Positions 1 to 7,689 of a DNA stretch of 21,027 nucleotides are shown one piece after another. Each line of letters opens with the position of its first letter. The first letter of the stretch is position 1. The notes under the pieces are model-generated. The model saw nothing but the letters and a program-made list of their open reading frames with translations. It was not told the origin of the DNA and searched no databases. The position numbers and the translations under genes are program-made. Source of the DNA: a virus; IMG/VR virus record IMGVR_UViG_3300021960_000641, positions 1 to 21,027 of that record; one strand, given 5' to 3'.

Positions 1-37
1 AACCTGTAATTATGCTAATTTAATTGATTTTATTGAC

Positions 38-898
38 TTAGTCAATCTTTTTAAGATTGTTCCTCATGTCTACTAATAGGTTTCCAGTATATCGATATTC
101 ACCTACATGGGTCAAATCATCACTTACATATAGATAGCATTTACCACCTATTTCTGTCCATCTTTTACAGAAACCAAAGTCTTCACCAAAATACCTTTTA
201 GTTTCTGGTTCATGGTAAGTATCAAAGAAATTGTAATAATAAGGTTTAGTAGATTGTACACCATTTATAATAGTCGGTTGGTTTATCTCTAGATCAGGGT
301 AAGCATCTATCATTTTTTTAAATACTTGTTTTTTAATCAACATACATCCAGTTGGGGCATGAGACACTTCCATAACACCTTTATCAATAGAAATCTCTGT
401 TTGGTTTTCTATTTTAATTGGCCAAGTATAGCCCATCTTAGATATAGTATCTGCATCCATATCTTTGTTTTTAATTCTTTTATGTATTTTATCCCAATCG
501 ATTGCTTTTAATGGATAAGGTGCAGCAATGACTTCTTTGTCTGCTTCAATCATTTTAAAAATAGTTTCAGGTTTAAATTCAATATCAGAGTCAATAAATA
601 AAAAATGACTATACTCATCTTCTGCTTCTAAAAAATTAGAAACACATAAATTTCTTCCTTGTGTTACTAAAGAAGATTTTAATAAAGCAAAACTAACCTT
701 AATACCTTTTTGAGCACAGGCTAATTGAAAAGTTAATAAAGACTGAGTATAATGAATAGAACATTCACTATGCACAGGAGTTGCTACAAAAATACATATT
801 GGATTTTTTTGTAGTCTAGTTGCTTCTTCTAAATTTACTGTAATTACTTTATTTTCTTCTTCATTCTCAACCCATATAGGTTTACTTGGATCTTGCAT
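38..898 (-). CDS. GT-A fold glycosyltransferase-like protein
   Basis: This 286-residue protein probably transfers a sugar from a nucleotide-sugar donor in the host cytoplasm. It has an N-terminal nucleotide-binding-like strand (ICIFVATPVHSE, residues 34-45), a conserved GRNLCVSNFL stretch (81-90) and a DSD motif (FIDSDIEF, 101-108) in which D103 and D105 would hold the metal and sugar nucleotide. This is the layout of the GT2-like, GT-A fold families seen in marine phages. I chose the ATG at 896-898 because GGAG lies six bases upstream; a TTG codon just before it is possible but badly spaced. It overlaps the upstream GT-B gene by 17 bases, so the two are probably translated together. The acceptor is unknown: virion protein, host surface glycan and modified DNA base are all possible. 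Gene identity is fairly sure, substrate is not. Confidence 0.8.
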   Translation of the reverse strand: MQDPSKPIWVENEEENKVITVNLEEATRLQKNPICIFVATPVHSECSIHYTQSLLTFQLACAQKGIKVSFALLKSSLVTQGRNLCVSNFLEAEDEYSHFLFIDSDIEFKPETIFKMIEADKEVIAAPYPLKAIDWDKIHKRIKNKDMDADTISKMGYTWPIKIENQTEISIDKGVMEVSHAPTGCMLIKKQVFKKMIDAYPDLEINQPTIINGVQSTKPYYYNFFDTYHEPETKRYFGEDFGFCKRWTEIGGKCYLYVSDDLTHVGEYRYTGNLLVDMRNNLKKID

Positions 899-1823
899 CA
901 ATAGCTCCTTTTAAAAATATAGTCCAAGCATTAGCTTGTTTTCTCCAACTATAATATTGATTAGTATATTCAATTTGCATTTTTAAATGTTCTTGTACAC
1001 CAAGATCATATAATCTTTCAGCGGAAGCCTCTATTGCATAAGCAAAGTTTTTAGCTAAATTAGTGTATGATTTTTGATAAGGTATATAAGTAGAAAACTC
1101 AGCACAGGTTTCATACAAAGCTCCATAATCTGTAGTAATTATATAAAGACCTGCAGCCATTGCTTCTACTGCTGATATACAAAAAGTTTCTTCCCATATA
1201 TTAGGATAAGCAAATATATCATATTCATGTAAATGTTCTTTTATATATTCATTTGGTTTATAGCCAATATAGTTGACATTAGGTAATTGTTTAGCTTGAT
1301 CAAATAATCCTTGATAAAGACTATTAGATTGATCATAAAAACTTTTACCATAAACTTCTGTAGAAGAATAAACATCTAATTCGATGTTAGGATTTTTAAT
1401 ATACTGCATTGCAGCTAACATAACATTTAAACCTCTCCAAGGAGTCGGGTGAAATATTAATTTAATTTTATCTTTCTTTTTATTTAAGTCTCTAGGTTTA
1501 ATATTATCTACACCATTTTTTATAACCAAACATTTCTCAGTTGGTATATCAAAAAAATACCTAAATTTTTCATAATTCCAATGGCTATTAAATACATACC
1601 AGTCATATTTTTTATGGTTATCTTTGTCCTTAAACCACGGCGCTAGATTTGGTTGGTCGTATGAATTTTTTTGCCAAAGAATATTTATTTTATCTTTAGC
1701 TAATGGTATTTTTTCTGGAACAGAAGTTGTAATTTGTACTTGATCTAGAAGTTTGTTATCAACATACTTTCTTAGATATTCAAATTGAAGTTCTGTGCCA
1801 CCCCTAGGATTTTGGTTTGTCAT
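882..1823 (-). CDS. GT-B fold glycosyltransferase, GT4-like
   Basis: This 313-residue protein resembles retaining GT4-type glycosyltransferases. The visible marks are the GGTELQ motif at the extreme N-terminus (residues 8-13), an acceptor-domain stretch ending in VIKNGVD (100-106), the start of the donor domain at IKLIFHPTPWRGL (120-132), and an EX7E motif (E212 to E220) followed by AMAAGL. The last lies in the donor-binding half of the family. Only seven residues precede the GG motif, whereas relatives usually have a beta strand there. An in-frame stop lies four codons upstream of the ATG, so the short N-terminus is real unless the sequence holds a frameshift. The gene overlaps the 77-residue gene before it by 20 bases and the GT-A gene after it by 17. 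Substrate unknown; same transcription direction as the oxygenase array and fibres. Confidence 0.82.
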   Translation of the reverse strand: MTNQNPRGGTELQFEYLRKYVDNKLLDQVQITTSVPEKIPLAKDKINILWQKNSYDQPNLAPWFKDKDNHKKYDWYVFNSHWNYEKFRYFFDIPTEKCLVIKNGVDNIKPRDLNKKKDKIKLIFHPTPWRGLNVMLAAMQYIKNPNIELDVYSSTEVYGKSFYDQSNSLYQGLFDQAKQLPNVNYIGYKPNEYIKEHLHEYDIFAYPNIWEETFCISAVEAMAAGLYIITTDYGALYETCAEFSTYIPYQKSYTNLAKNFAYAIEASAERLYDLGVQEHLKMQIEYTNQYYSWRKQANAWTIFLKGAIDARSK

Positions 1824-2037
1824 TATTTTGATTCATTACTTTCTGTAAAACGTTCAGTCCTTTCGGTGATACTTCAACTCTAATATCTTGTGCAATATGT
1901 TCTGCAGTTGTTTCAGTATTAGGGTTAGCAATATCCGCCTCTTTCTCCGCTTCGTCTTTATAGATTTTATTAGTTTTAACGTTTCTTAATATGACTGTAG
2001 TTGTACAATCAATTTTTAATAAATCTTCGTGTGCCAT
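1804..2037 (-). CDS. Small conserved phage protein, unknown function
   Basis: A 77-residue acidic, soluble protein with no signal peptide or membrane segment. The N-terminus (MAHEDLLKIDCTTTVILRN) looks like a beta hairpin and the middle is rich in Ala, Glu and Asp. I recall similar short proteins beside structural genes of marine phages but cannot assign a function. The start is supported by AGGAG eight bases upstream of the ATG at 2037. It shares one base with the preceding 113-residue gene and overlaps the following glycosyltransferase by 20 bases, so it is part of the late gene string. A role in virion assembly is only suggested by position. Confidence 0.72.
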   Translation of the reverse strand: MAHEDLLKIDCTTTVILRNVKTNKIYKDEAEKEADIANPNTETTAEHIAQDIRVEVSPKGLNVLQKVMNQNNDKPKS

Positions 2038-2378
2038 TATCCATTCTCCTGTGATCTGTCTATTAAAGCATAACTTATAACACCTTTTACAGTATTTGCA
2101 ACCTCTGTTTGGGCTTTTATACTATCTCCTGCTTCTAAATTTAAAACTTGACCTGCAGCCTGTTCTGTTGCGTCTGCAGTTAAATCTTTGTGGAAAAATT
2201 CATAATCCGTAGATGCAGAAGAATCATGTAAATACATCTCAGTTAAATTATTACTATTATGTTCATTTGTAACATTAATGCTTTTTACAATTGCCACAGA
2301 ACTAGTGTTAATAGTTAATACTGTAGTTAAATTAGTAGTGTTTAAAATAAACCCTTGATTTTTATATTGTATTGTCAT
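2037..2378 (-). CDS. Small beta-rich protein, probable virion component
   Basis: A 113-residue protein that I cannot assign. It is rich in Thr, Asn and Val, without charged clusters, cysteines or membrane segments. Its pattern (a strand set around VLTINTSSVAIVKSINVTNE, an acidic loop, then GQVLNLEAGDSIKAQTE and GVISYALID) resembles a small beta-sandwich of the kind used as head decoration or tail accessory proteins. The phrase LEAGDSI followed by a closing strand recalls small phage proteins that sit near stabilisation proteins. It starts at the stop codon of the 54-residue gene, with no clear ribosome binding site, so translation is probably coupled. Function is inference from composition and position. 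Confidence 0.7.
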   Translation of the reverse strand: MTIQYKNQGFILNTTNLTTVLTINTSSVAIVKSINVTNEHNSNNLTEMYLHDSSASTDYEFFHKDLTADATEQAAGQVLNLEAGDSIKAQTEVANTVKGVISYALIDRSQENG

Positions 2379-2542
2379 TAGGATATAAACCAGTTGTATG
2401 TATCTTGTTCTTCTTTCAAATCTTTTTGAAATGAAAAATTTAGTTCGTTTTTAATAGTATCGACTGATTGTAATATTTGTCTTTGATTTTCAACATCATA
2501 TTCTTGTTTTGGTTCAGGTATGTATGCAGTTATTTTAGCCAT
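2378..2542 (-). CDS. Small conserved protein after the nozzle gene
   Basis: A 54-residue protein starting MAKITAYIPEPKQEYD. I chose the ATG at 2540-2542 because it overlaps the TAA stop of the gp10-like gene by one base (TAATG), the usual termination-reinitiation arrangement. An in-frame ATG at 2593 would add 17 residues that only mirror the coding end of that gene in another frame. The sequence is charged and mostly helical after residue 14 (ENQRQILQSVDTIKNELN), ending in aromatic DTYNWFIS. Very similar short proteins follow nozzle genes in other marine phages as I remember them, which suggests a tail-assembly role. No catalytic motif is visible. Confidence 0.72.
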   Translation of the reverse strand: MAKITAYIPEPKQEYDVENQRQILQSVDTIKNELNFSFQKDLKEEQDTYNWFIS

Positions 2543-4464
2543 TATCTTCTTCCATCTGGTCTCACATCTACTCTCAAAGTTCCATAACGCCAAGTTTCAC
2601 CTATAGCATCATTTTCTATTTTAATTGCAAGAAGTCTTCCTCTTGCTCTAGTGTCTACCTTATCAGTAGAAGATGTTATTGTAAAGGGTCCAAGAGGTGA
2701 ACTAGTCGCAGTCCCACTTGGGTAATCATTTAATAATAAAGTCACTTTTGAATTACCGGTTAATATTTTAAAATCAGGTATAAATCGTCTCATAGACATA
2801 ATAAATTCTCCATCACCTCTTAAATCTGCCATATTATTACTATTAGTAATGTCAAAATCTCCAGATTGAATATAAGCGTTTATAGAAGTAGTACCAGTGC
2901 TATTGACTTGATCAGTTCCTTTTTCATGTTCGTAATAAGTTGATGCACCATACTTATTAGTAATACCTTGTATTGGAAAATTTGGTAAAGCTGTTTTGTT
3001 GTATTGTGTAGCGTAAGGTAAATCAAAAACACTTTGATCTAAATAAGAAGTTCTTGCTAAAGAAGATGTTGTCCAACAAGTTTCTGCATAGTTATAAGTA
3101 ACACATCTATTTATTTGTTCAGAACCTGAAGCAGGATAAAACCAATTAATTTCATTATATAAAGTATTGTGTTCACAATATACTAATTGACTAGAGTTAT
3201 AATTTAAACCTAGATTATCTCCAGTTGTAGTAAATACAAAATCTTCTACTAAACATGGTATGGCTTTTACCGTACCATCATACATAAAGAATCCACCTTC
3301 ACCAGACATCCAAAACACAATACCATTAGAATAACTTAATGCGTTTTGACCTATTAATCCACAGTTAGTACCTACTTGTCTAACTGAAAAAGTAAATGGT
3401 GGACCCACATATTGAATAACATATGCTGAAGTATCTGTTAGTACTAATGTATAATCTTTTCCTGATACTGCTCCAACAATTTCATTACCCTTATCAAGTC
3501 TAAAAGTTCCTGCAGTATTCGTTGCTGTTGGTTGATAAGTATTATAATCTTCTTGATTTGAAAATCTTATAAACATTGGATCTTGAGTTGTATTATCTCC
3601 AATTGTTGTTTCAGTTCCAAAATGAAATAAATGTCTATCTCTATCGGACACTTGAGTTAAAAGTGTTTTAGTAGGAGCACCAGACATAAGAGTTGCTCTG
3701 TTAGCTCTAGGAGATGCAGCTCCTGCATTCCAAGTAAATGTTTCACCATTGTGAATAGTTGCAATTAATATTTGACCAAAATTATCTAGACTCCAGATGC
3801 CTGGATCCAGAGTTACATTGCTAGTTGAACTTTCCGTACCCCAAGTACTTGAGCCCCAGGTATCTGTACCCCAACCAAAACCTACGGTTTGAAAAGTTGG
3901 ACCTACCACTACATATGGATCAATTTGTGCTGAACCTGTTGCTGAAGTAGTGCCTGCTGAAGTAGAAGGCATAACAATCTCAAATGTATTTGCAGTTTTA
4001 TTTAATACTTCAAAAGTATTATTTTCAAAATCTGATGTTGCATAACCAGAACCTGTTGGCACAGTGACAGAAGAAAAAGTTATATATCTTCCATCTAATA
4101 AACCATGAGATGTTTTATTAACTGTAATGGTTGCAGAACCTGTTGTTGCATCAAAGGTTGCTCCAGTAATAACATCATTATCTATGGGTGTAATGTCATA
4201 AAATTCACCCGCATAATATAAAAACAAACCTTGAGATGTACCGATCGCTACATATTTTTCACCAGCAATAGATGTAAAATCATGCTGTGCACGTGCTACA
4301 CCTGGTAAGGTATTATTAGAATTAGTTAATTGAGACCAACCTCCTATTTTTTCAGGAAGTCCGTATCTAAATCTAACAAAATCACCATCTACCCATTGAG
4401 ACTCAGCTCCGGAATCAGTGACCATTTTGTTAAAACCAGCCTTGAAATTTAATTTTTGTAGCAT
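2542..4464 (-). CDS. P22 gp10-like tail stabilisation (nozzle) protein
   Basis: A 640-residue structural protein of the packaged-DNA stabilisation type. In P22-like podoviruses this protein forms the nozzle under the portal and adaptor ring and keeps the packaged genome in place. The N-terminus (LNFKAGFNKMVTDSGAESQW, then VRFRYGLPEKIGGW at 30-43) is characteristic of this family in marine phages. Beta-propeller-like blades follow (for example YVAIGTSQGLFLYY, 71-84, and WMSGEGGFFMYDGTV in the middle). Residues about 99-182 hold an inserted beta-domain (GSATITVNKTSHGLLDGRYITF) that also appears in the 165-residue protein at 18277-18774. The start has no clear Shine-Dalgarno sequence. The gene lies apart from the adaptor genes: fibres and the oxygenase array separate them. 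Family assignment is confident. Confidence 0.88.
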   Translation of the reverse strand: MLQKLNFKAGFNKMVTDSGAESQWVDGDFVRFRYGLPEKIGGWSQLTNSNNTLPGVARAQHDFTSIAGEKYVAIGTSQGLFLYYAGEFYDITPIDNDVITGATFDATTGSATITVNKTSHGLLDGRYITFSSVTVPTGSGYATSDFENNTFEVLNKTANTFEIVMPSTSAGTTSATGSAQIDPYVVVGPTFQTVGFGWGTDTWGSSTWGTESSTSNVTLDPGIWSLDNFGQILIATIHNGETFTWNAGAASPRANRATLMSGAPTKTLLTQVSDRDRHLFHFGTETTIGDNTTQDPMFIRFSNQEDYNTYQPTATNTAGTFRLDKGNEIVGAVSGKDYTLVLTDTSAYVIQYVGPPFTFSVRQVGTNCGLIGQNALSYSNGIVFWMSGEGGFFMYDGTVKAIPCLVEDFVFTTTGDNLGLNYNSSQLVYCEHNTLYNEINWFYPASGSEQINRCVTYNYAETCWTTSSLARTSYLDQSVFDLPYATQYNKTALPNFPIQGITNKYGASTYYEHEKGTDQVNSTGTTSINAYIQSGDFDITNSNNMADLRGDGEFIMSMRRFIPDFKILTGNSKVTLLLNDYPSGTATSSPLGPFTITSSTDKVDTRARGRLLAIKIENDAIGETWRYGTLRVDVRPDGRR

Positions 4465-4502
4465 ATTTTTATTCTACTTTAGTAGGGTATTTAATTCAAG
4501 GA

Positions 4503-5039
4503 TTATATAAATGTTGCTACAAGAACCAATCTGACACCTAATTTAGGGAATTCTTGATAATGTGGTAAATTACCAAAGCAAATACCTTTACCTAATTTAG
4601 GAGTAATTTGTTTAACTATTTTTTTATTATCACAAATAATGGTTTTTGCAGGAGATTCATTTAAATAAATAATAATTTGTTTGTGATCATATCCATGATC
4701 TTGATGAGGTTCACAATTGTCAAAGCCACAATTGAAAGTCATGTTGTATGCTATTCTAGTAAAAAAATAAGGTTTCTCTTTAATACTATCACAAAAATTT
4801 TTAAGTATATCTATTGTTTCGTTATATGTTTCTATATCTGTATTAATTGATTTTTTATGGTCTTCGGAATGTTCTAACCTTTGTAAAACTATATGAGACA
4901 TAAAATAATCTCTTTGGTTTTTACTAACTGAATTTGATTGAAAAAAGAATGGGAAATTATCATTTAATAATTTATTTTCTAGAAACATTTTGTTTCTATC
5001 TGTTAAGAAATTTTTGTTTTCTTTAAAAAATATTTTCAT
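4503..5039 (-). CDS. 2OG-Fe(II) oxygenase, array member 1 (HxD)
   Basis: A 178-residue protein with the C-terminal jelly-roll core of 2-oxoglutarate/Fe(II)-dependent oxygenases. These enzymes couple 2OG decarboxylation to hydroxylation or related oxidation of a substrate. The iron ligands are visible as H112-Q-D114 (EPHQDHGYDHKQIIIYLNES) and H160 (GNLPHYQEFP), with R170 ten residues later as the 2OG carboxylate anchor (GVRLVLVATF). The N-terminal 90 residues are helical and lysine-rich, probably the substrate-specific part. It abuts the upstream gene with no overlap. It is the last gene of the array in transcription order, 38 bases before the nozzle gene. Substrate unknown; protein side chains, surface glycans or lipids, and small molecules are all open. 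Confidence 0.85.
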   Translation of the reverse strand: MKIFFKENKNFLTDRNKMFLENKLLNDNFPFFFQSNSVSKNQRDYFMSHIVLQRLEHSEDHKKSINTDIETYNETIDILKNFCDSIKEKPYFFTRIAYNMTFNCGFDNCEPHQDHGYDHKQIIIYLNESPAKTIICDNKKIVKQITPKLGKGICFGNLPHYQEFPKLGVRLVLVATFI

Positions 5040-5618
5040 TTAATAATTAAAAGAATAAGATATTCTTTCTTCGTTTTTATTTAAATTAGGCATAACGGTA
5101 TGCAATAAATAACTAGGGAATAAATATAATAAACCTTCAACTGCTGGTAACCACCAAGTTTGAGATGTATAATGATTATTCTTTCCTCCTAATTCTGCTT
5201 GCTGTACTTCACGAAATGAAGGAGAATAAAAAGTAATATCTCCACAATCTTTTGGAGTCTTAACATAATACACACCTGAAATCTTTGCACCTGGATGACT
5301 ATGTATCTCGTTATAGTCTTTGTAATAATTAATATTACACCATATATTATCTAAAGAAGTATTACTATAACCTAATTCTTTAGCATACTTATTAACATGG
5401 GTGTTAATATTTTTAATAAGTGTTTTTAGTATTTTTGAATCAACATTATATTTTCCATGAGTGGTTAAATCTTTTGAATGAAAACCACCTTTATTAGAGT
5501 TTGTAACAGCTTCGCCTTTACTATACTTTTGTAAATCATGTGAATATTTTATTAATTGATTATTATCAATTTTTAATTCTACCCGATATATACCTATTTT
5601 AAATATATCATAAATCAT
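5040..5618 (-). CDS. 2OG-Fe(II) oxygenase, HxHP-type (array member 2)
   Basis: A 192-residue protein of the putative 2OG-Fe(II) oxygenase family with an HxHP signature (the TIGR02466 / PF13759 type). Key stretches are NIWCNINYYKDYNEIHSHPG (residues 91-110) carrying H106 and H108, SGVYYVKTPKDCGDITFYSP (114-133), and LFPSYLLHTVMPN (166-178) with H173, then R185 in ERISYSFNY. The proximal motif is HSH, not HxD, so the iron site may be three-histidine or use another acid; this is usual for the family. The length is near the family's usual size of about 200 residues. It is a clear paralogue of the 190-residue enzyme at 7686-8258. One untranslated base separates it from the preceding gene. Substrate unknown. 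Confidence 0.88.
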   Translation of the reverse strand: MIYDIFKIGIYRVELKIDNNQLIKYSHDLQKYSKGEAVTNSNKGGFHSKDLTTHGKYNVDSKILKTLIKNINTHVNKYAKELGYSNTSLDNIWCNINYYKDYNEIHSHPGAKISGVYYVKTPKDCGDITFYSPSFREVQQAELGGKNNHYTSQTWWLPAVEGLLYLFPSYLLHTVMPNLNKNEERISYSFNY

Positions 5619-5619
5619 T

Positions 5620-6102
5620 TTACTTCAGGTAATTAAAATTAATAACTATTCTATATTTGTAATCAGTACAGGTAGTACCTCTATGTTCAGTATCTGAATC
5701 AAATTCAACAAATCTATTACCTTTACTTTTAACTTTTTTCTTTGGTTTTTTAAACTCGGTATATCCATTACAGGTATTTATATAAAATATTCCTGTAGTG
5801 CATTGTTCTTGAAAATCGGTATGCCAAAGGTGGGTAATTATTTTAGAAGTTCTTGTTTGTAAGTTAGCTTTAATTCTTAATAGTTTTTTTGGTTTAATCT
5901 TACAAAGAATAGGAGCTAATAAACTAAAAAACGGAGAATTAATTTTTCCATTATGGAACAGATGGCAAAATTGAAATTTATCTTTTTCATCTTCATCAAC
6001 AACACCATTTAATAAAAACCAAGCAAAAGTATCTTTATTAGAAACAGTATTAGCTATTGATTCAAAATCAAATTTATCTAAAAAATTATCATAAACTATC
6101 AT
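5620..6102 (-). CDS. 2OG-Fe(II) oxygenase, array member 3 (HxD)
   Basis: At 160 residues this is the shortest clear oxygenase in the array, so little more than the jelly-roll core is present. The ligands are H94-T-D96 (HLWHTDFQEQ) and H140 (DTEHRGTTC), with R151 as the 2OG anchor in the closing strand (YRIVINFNYL). The spacing of 44 residues between the triad halves and 11 to the arginine fits the superfamily. Between them lies a basic loop, KKPKKKVKSKGNR (118-130), which might contact an acidic polymer such as nucleic acid or an anionic glycan; that is inference. The start overlaps the stop of the 172-residue gene by four bases (ATGA), so translation is coupled. Substrate unknown. Confidence 0.82.
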   Translation of the reverse strand: MIVYDNFLDKFDFESIANTVSNKDTFAWFLLNGVVDEDEKDKFQFCHLFHNGKINSPFFSLLAPILCKIKPKKLLRIKANLQTRTSKIITHLWHTDFQEQCTTGIFYINTCNGYTEFKKPKKKVKSKGNRFVEFDSDTEHRGTTCTDYKYRIVINFNYLK

Positions 6103-6617
6103 AAATAATTAAACCATCCAGTAATGATGTATTTTGTTTCTTTAGAAGGAGCGCCTCTATGTTTATGAGTAAAATCAGCTGGCCATATGATAGTAGATCC
6201 TTGTGCAGGTTTAGTTTTAAAATTTTGAAATTTCCATTCTGTTTCTCCCCCAGTTTTTACATCATTTAGATAAGTCATAAAAACTAGTAGTCTTCTTAGA
6301 TAAACATCGCCTTCTCCTCTTTCACAATGCCAATTACCATAAACTTGACCAGGATTATATTTTTGTATTTTAATGTTGTCGCCTATTTGCCAGTATCCAT
6401 CAACATCATCTAAATCAAATTTTGTTTTATAATCTTTAATACATTTATCTAACTCAAATAAGTACTCCATCATTAAAGGCTCATTTAAAGTCCTAAATAT
6501 TTGAAACATATCTACCTGTTTCTTTTTCAAGTGTTCTACATCTTTACTGTTTTCGAAATGTTCAATAATTCTTTTACATAAAGAAGTATCTATTTTGTAT
6601 GTTTGTATAAAGTTCAT
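6099..6617 (-). CDS. 2OG-Fe(II) oxygenase, prolyl-hydroxylase-like (HxE)
   Basis: A 172-residue enzyme resembling the prolyl 4-hydroxylase-like branch of 2OG oxygenases common in cyanophages. The core reads YNPGQVYGNWHCERGEGD (residues 87-104), LLVFMTYLNDVKTGGETEW (110-128), KPAQGSTIIWPADFTHKHRG (136-155) and KYIITGWF. The proximal motif is H97-C-E99, so glutamate replaces the usual aspartate; this HxE form is known in some superfamily members. The distal ligand is H153 (or H151), and K162 takes the place of the 2OG-binding arginine, as in animal prolyl hydroxylases. It has the strongest ribosome binding site in the array, AGGAGG five bases before the ATG, inside the end of the upstream gene, with a four-base overlap. 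Prolyl hydroxylation of a protein is the most natural guess. Confidence 0.88.
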   Translation of the reverse strand: MNFIQTYKIDTSLCKRIIEHFENSKDVEHLKKKQVDMFQIFRTLNEPLMMEYLFELDKCIKDYKTKFDLDDVDGYWQIGDNIKIQKYNPGQVYGNWHCERGEGDVYLRRLLVFMTYLNDVKTGGETEWKFQNFKTKPAQGSTIIWPADFTHKHRGAPSKETKYIITGWFNYL

Positions 6618-7138
6618 TTTATCCTCCTAAACATTATATTTAAACTAAATCTTGCATTTTCATTTACTGGAGGTCCTCCCTTATGTGTAAGACCACTTGA
6701 GAATACTTTAGCTTCTCCAGCTACATCTTGATAAAATTTATCTTCAATATAGATACCTCCACCATTGTTATGTATAGAGTATAATATTGAAAACATATTT
6801 TGATCTTCAGTTTCATCATCTTTATGCCAAGCAGTTTCTGAATTTTTAAAATACATATTCCAAAATATTCTAAATATAGAAGCTTCTTTTATATTTAACT
6901 CATTTACAACTCTATCAAAAACAATTTCAGCATATAAATTTAAAGGGGTATCTAATTTTACACCCTCTTTTTCATTATAGGTAGTATTACTAAAACCTCT
7001 ATTTTTTTCTCTAAAAGCTTCTTTAATTCTGCCTTGAGGTAATTCATCAGTAGCAATAAAGTAAGGAATTTGACCAAGATAATTTAAAATTTTTTGATTT
7101 GTTCCTGAACTAAATATGTTTTTAACTTTTTTAATCAT
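6614..7138 (-). CDS. 2OG-Fe(II) oxygenase, array member 5 (HxD)
   Basis: A 174-residue oxygenase. The iron ligands are H105-K-D107 (TAWHKDDETED) and H152 (SSGLTHKGGPPV), and R163 (NARFSLNIMF) anchors 2OG; spacings of 45 and 11 residues are normal. The strand pair MFSILYSIHNNGGGIYIEDK (115-134) and GEAKVFSS (141-148) fit the jelly roll. Asp107 and Asp108 are followed by an acidic run. The N-terminal 90 residues differ from every other array member, so this is a separate subfamily, not a recent duplicate. It overlaps its neighbours by four bases on each side. A weak AGAG lies upstream of the ATG. Substrate unknown. Confidence 0.85.
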   Translation of the reverse strand: MIKKVKNIFSSGTNQKILNYLGQIPYFIATDELPQGRIKEAFREKNRGFSNTTYNEKEGVKLDTPLNLYAEIVFDRVVNELNIKEASIFRIFWNMYFKNSETAWHKDDETEDQNMFSILYSIHNNGGGIYIEDKFYQDVAGEAKVFSSGLTHKGGPPVNENARFSLNIMFRRIK

Positions 7139-7689
7139 TTTACTCTATGTTGAAAAGGTGAGTTTGCTTTGGCTTCGCTATTAAAAACTAATACAGATTT
7201 TCTTTTTTTAGAAGGATTTGGTGGTGATCTATGCCATACATAAGCAGGCATTGCTAATATATCACCTTCTTTAACTTTCATTTTAGTAACTTTATTTTTA
7301 ATCGGATCATAAATTTCAGTTTCGCTTTCTTTAGGAAGTTCTACATATAATATATTAGACATATGAGTTTCAGGATGAATGTGCCATTCATGATATTTCT
7401 TATTTTGATATTGTTGAAACCATACATTATCAATTTTAAACTCTCCGTATGATAACTCTTCAGTTATTTGCTTATAAACAGGTACTGTAATTTCTAAAAA
7501 GTAATCCATGTAATTTCTTTTAACCTCTCCTGGAACCCTCCAATCTGTTTTGGATATGTCTTGAGAATCTATATCTAAAGGATATCCTTCTGCTTTGTCA
7601 AAAAAATCTAATAAAATAGATTTATGTTTCCTAAAATTAGGAATAGTTCCAATAGCATAATACATTGTAACAGGGTTTATCTTAATCAT
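7135..7689 (-). CDS. 2OG-Fe(II) oxygenase, divergent HxHP type
   Basis: A 184-residue enzyme with the core YHEWHIHPETHMSNILYVEL (residues 99-118), GDILAMPAYVWHRSPPNPS (142-160) and a closing strand KSVLVFN. The metal site would be H103-I-H105 and H153, with R163 or a neighbouring lysine for 2OG. The proximal HIHP aligns with the HSHP and HTHP motifs of the two TIGR02466-like members of the array, but the rest is clearly divergent. The phrase AMPAYVWHRSPPN resembles cupin and oxygenase distal strands in general. N-terminal residues 1-60 are unlike any neighbour. The gene overlaps both neighbours by four bases and has no visible ribosome binding site, so it depends on coupling. Substrate unknown. 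Confidence 0.8.
   Translation of the reverse strand: MIKINPVTMYYAIGTIPNFRKHKSILLDFFDKAEGYPLDIDSQDISKTDWRVPGEVKRNYMDYFLEITVPVYKQITEELSYGEFKIDNVWFQQYQNKKYHEWHIHPETHMSNILYVELPKESETEIYDPIKNKVTKMKVKEGDILAMPAYVWHRSPPNPSKKRKSVLVFNSEAKANSPFQHRVK

Noticed and set aside
326-511. Plus-strand open frame of 61 codons inside the GT-A gene
   Set aside because: Antisense to a clear glycosyltransferase, no ribosome binding site and no recognisable protein pattern.
4475-4486. CTACT-AGTAG inverted repeat upstream of the nozzle gene
   Set aside because: Only five base pairs with a two-base loop; too weak to call as a regulatory site.
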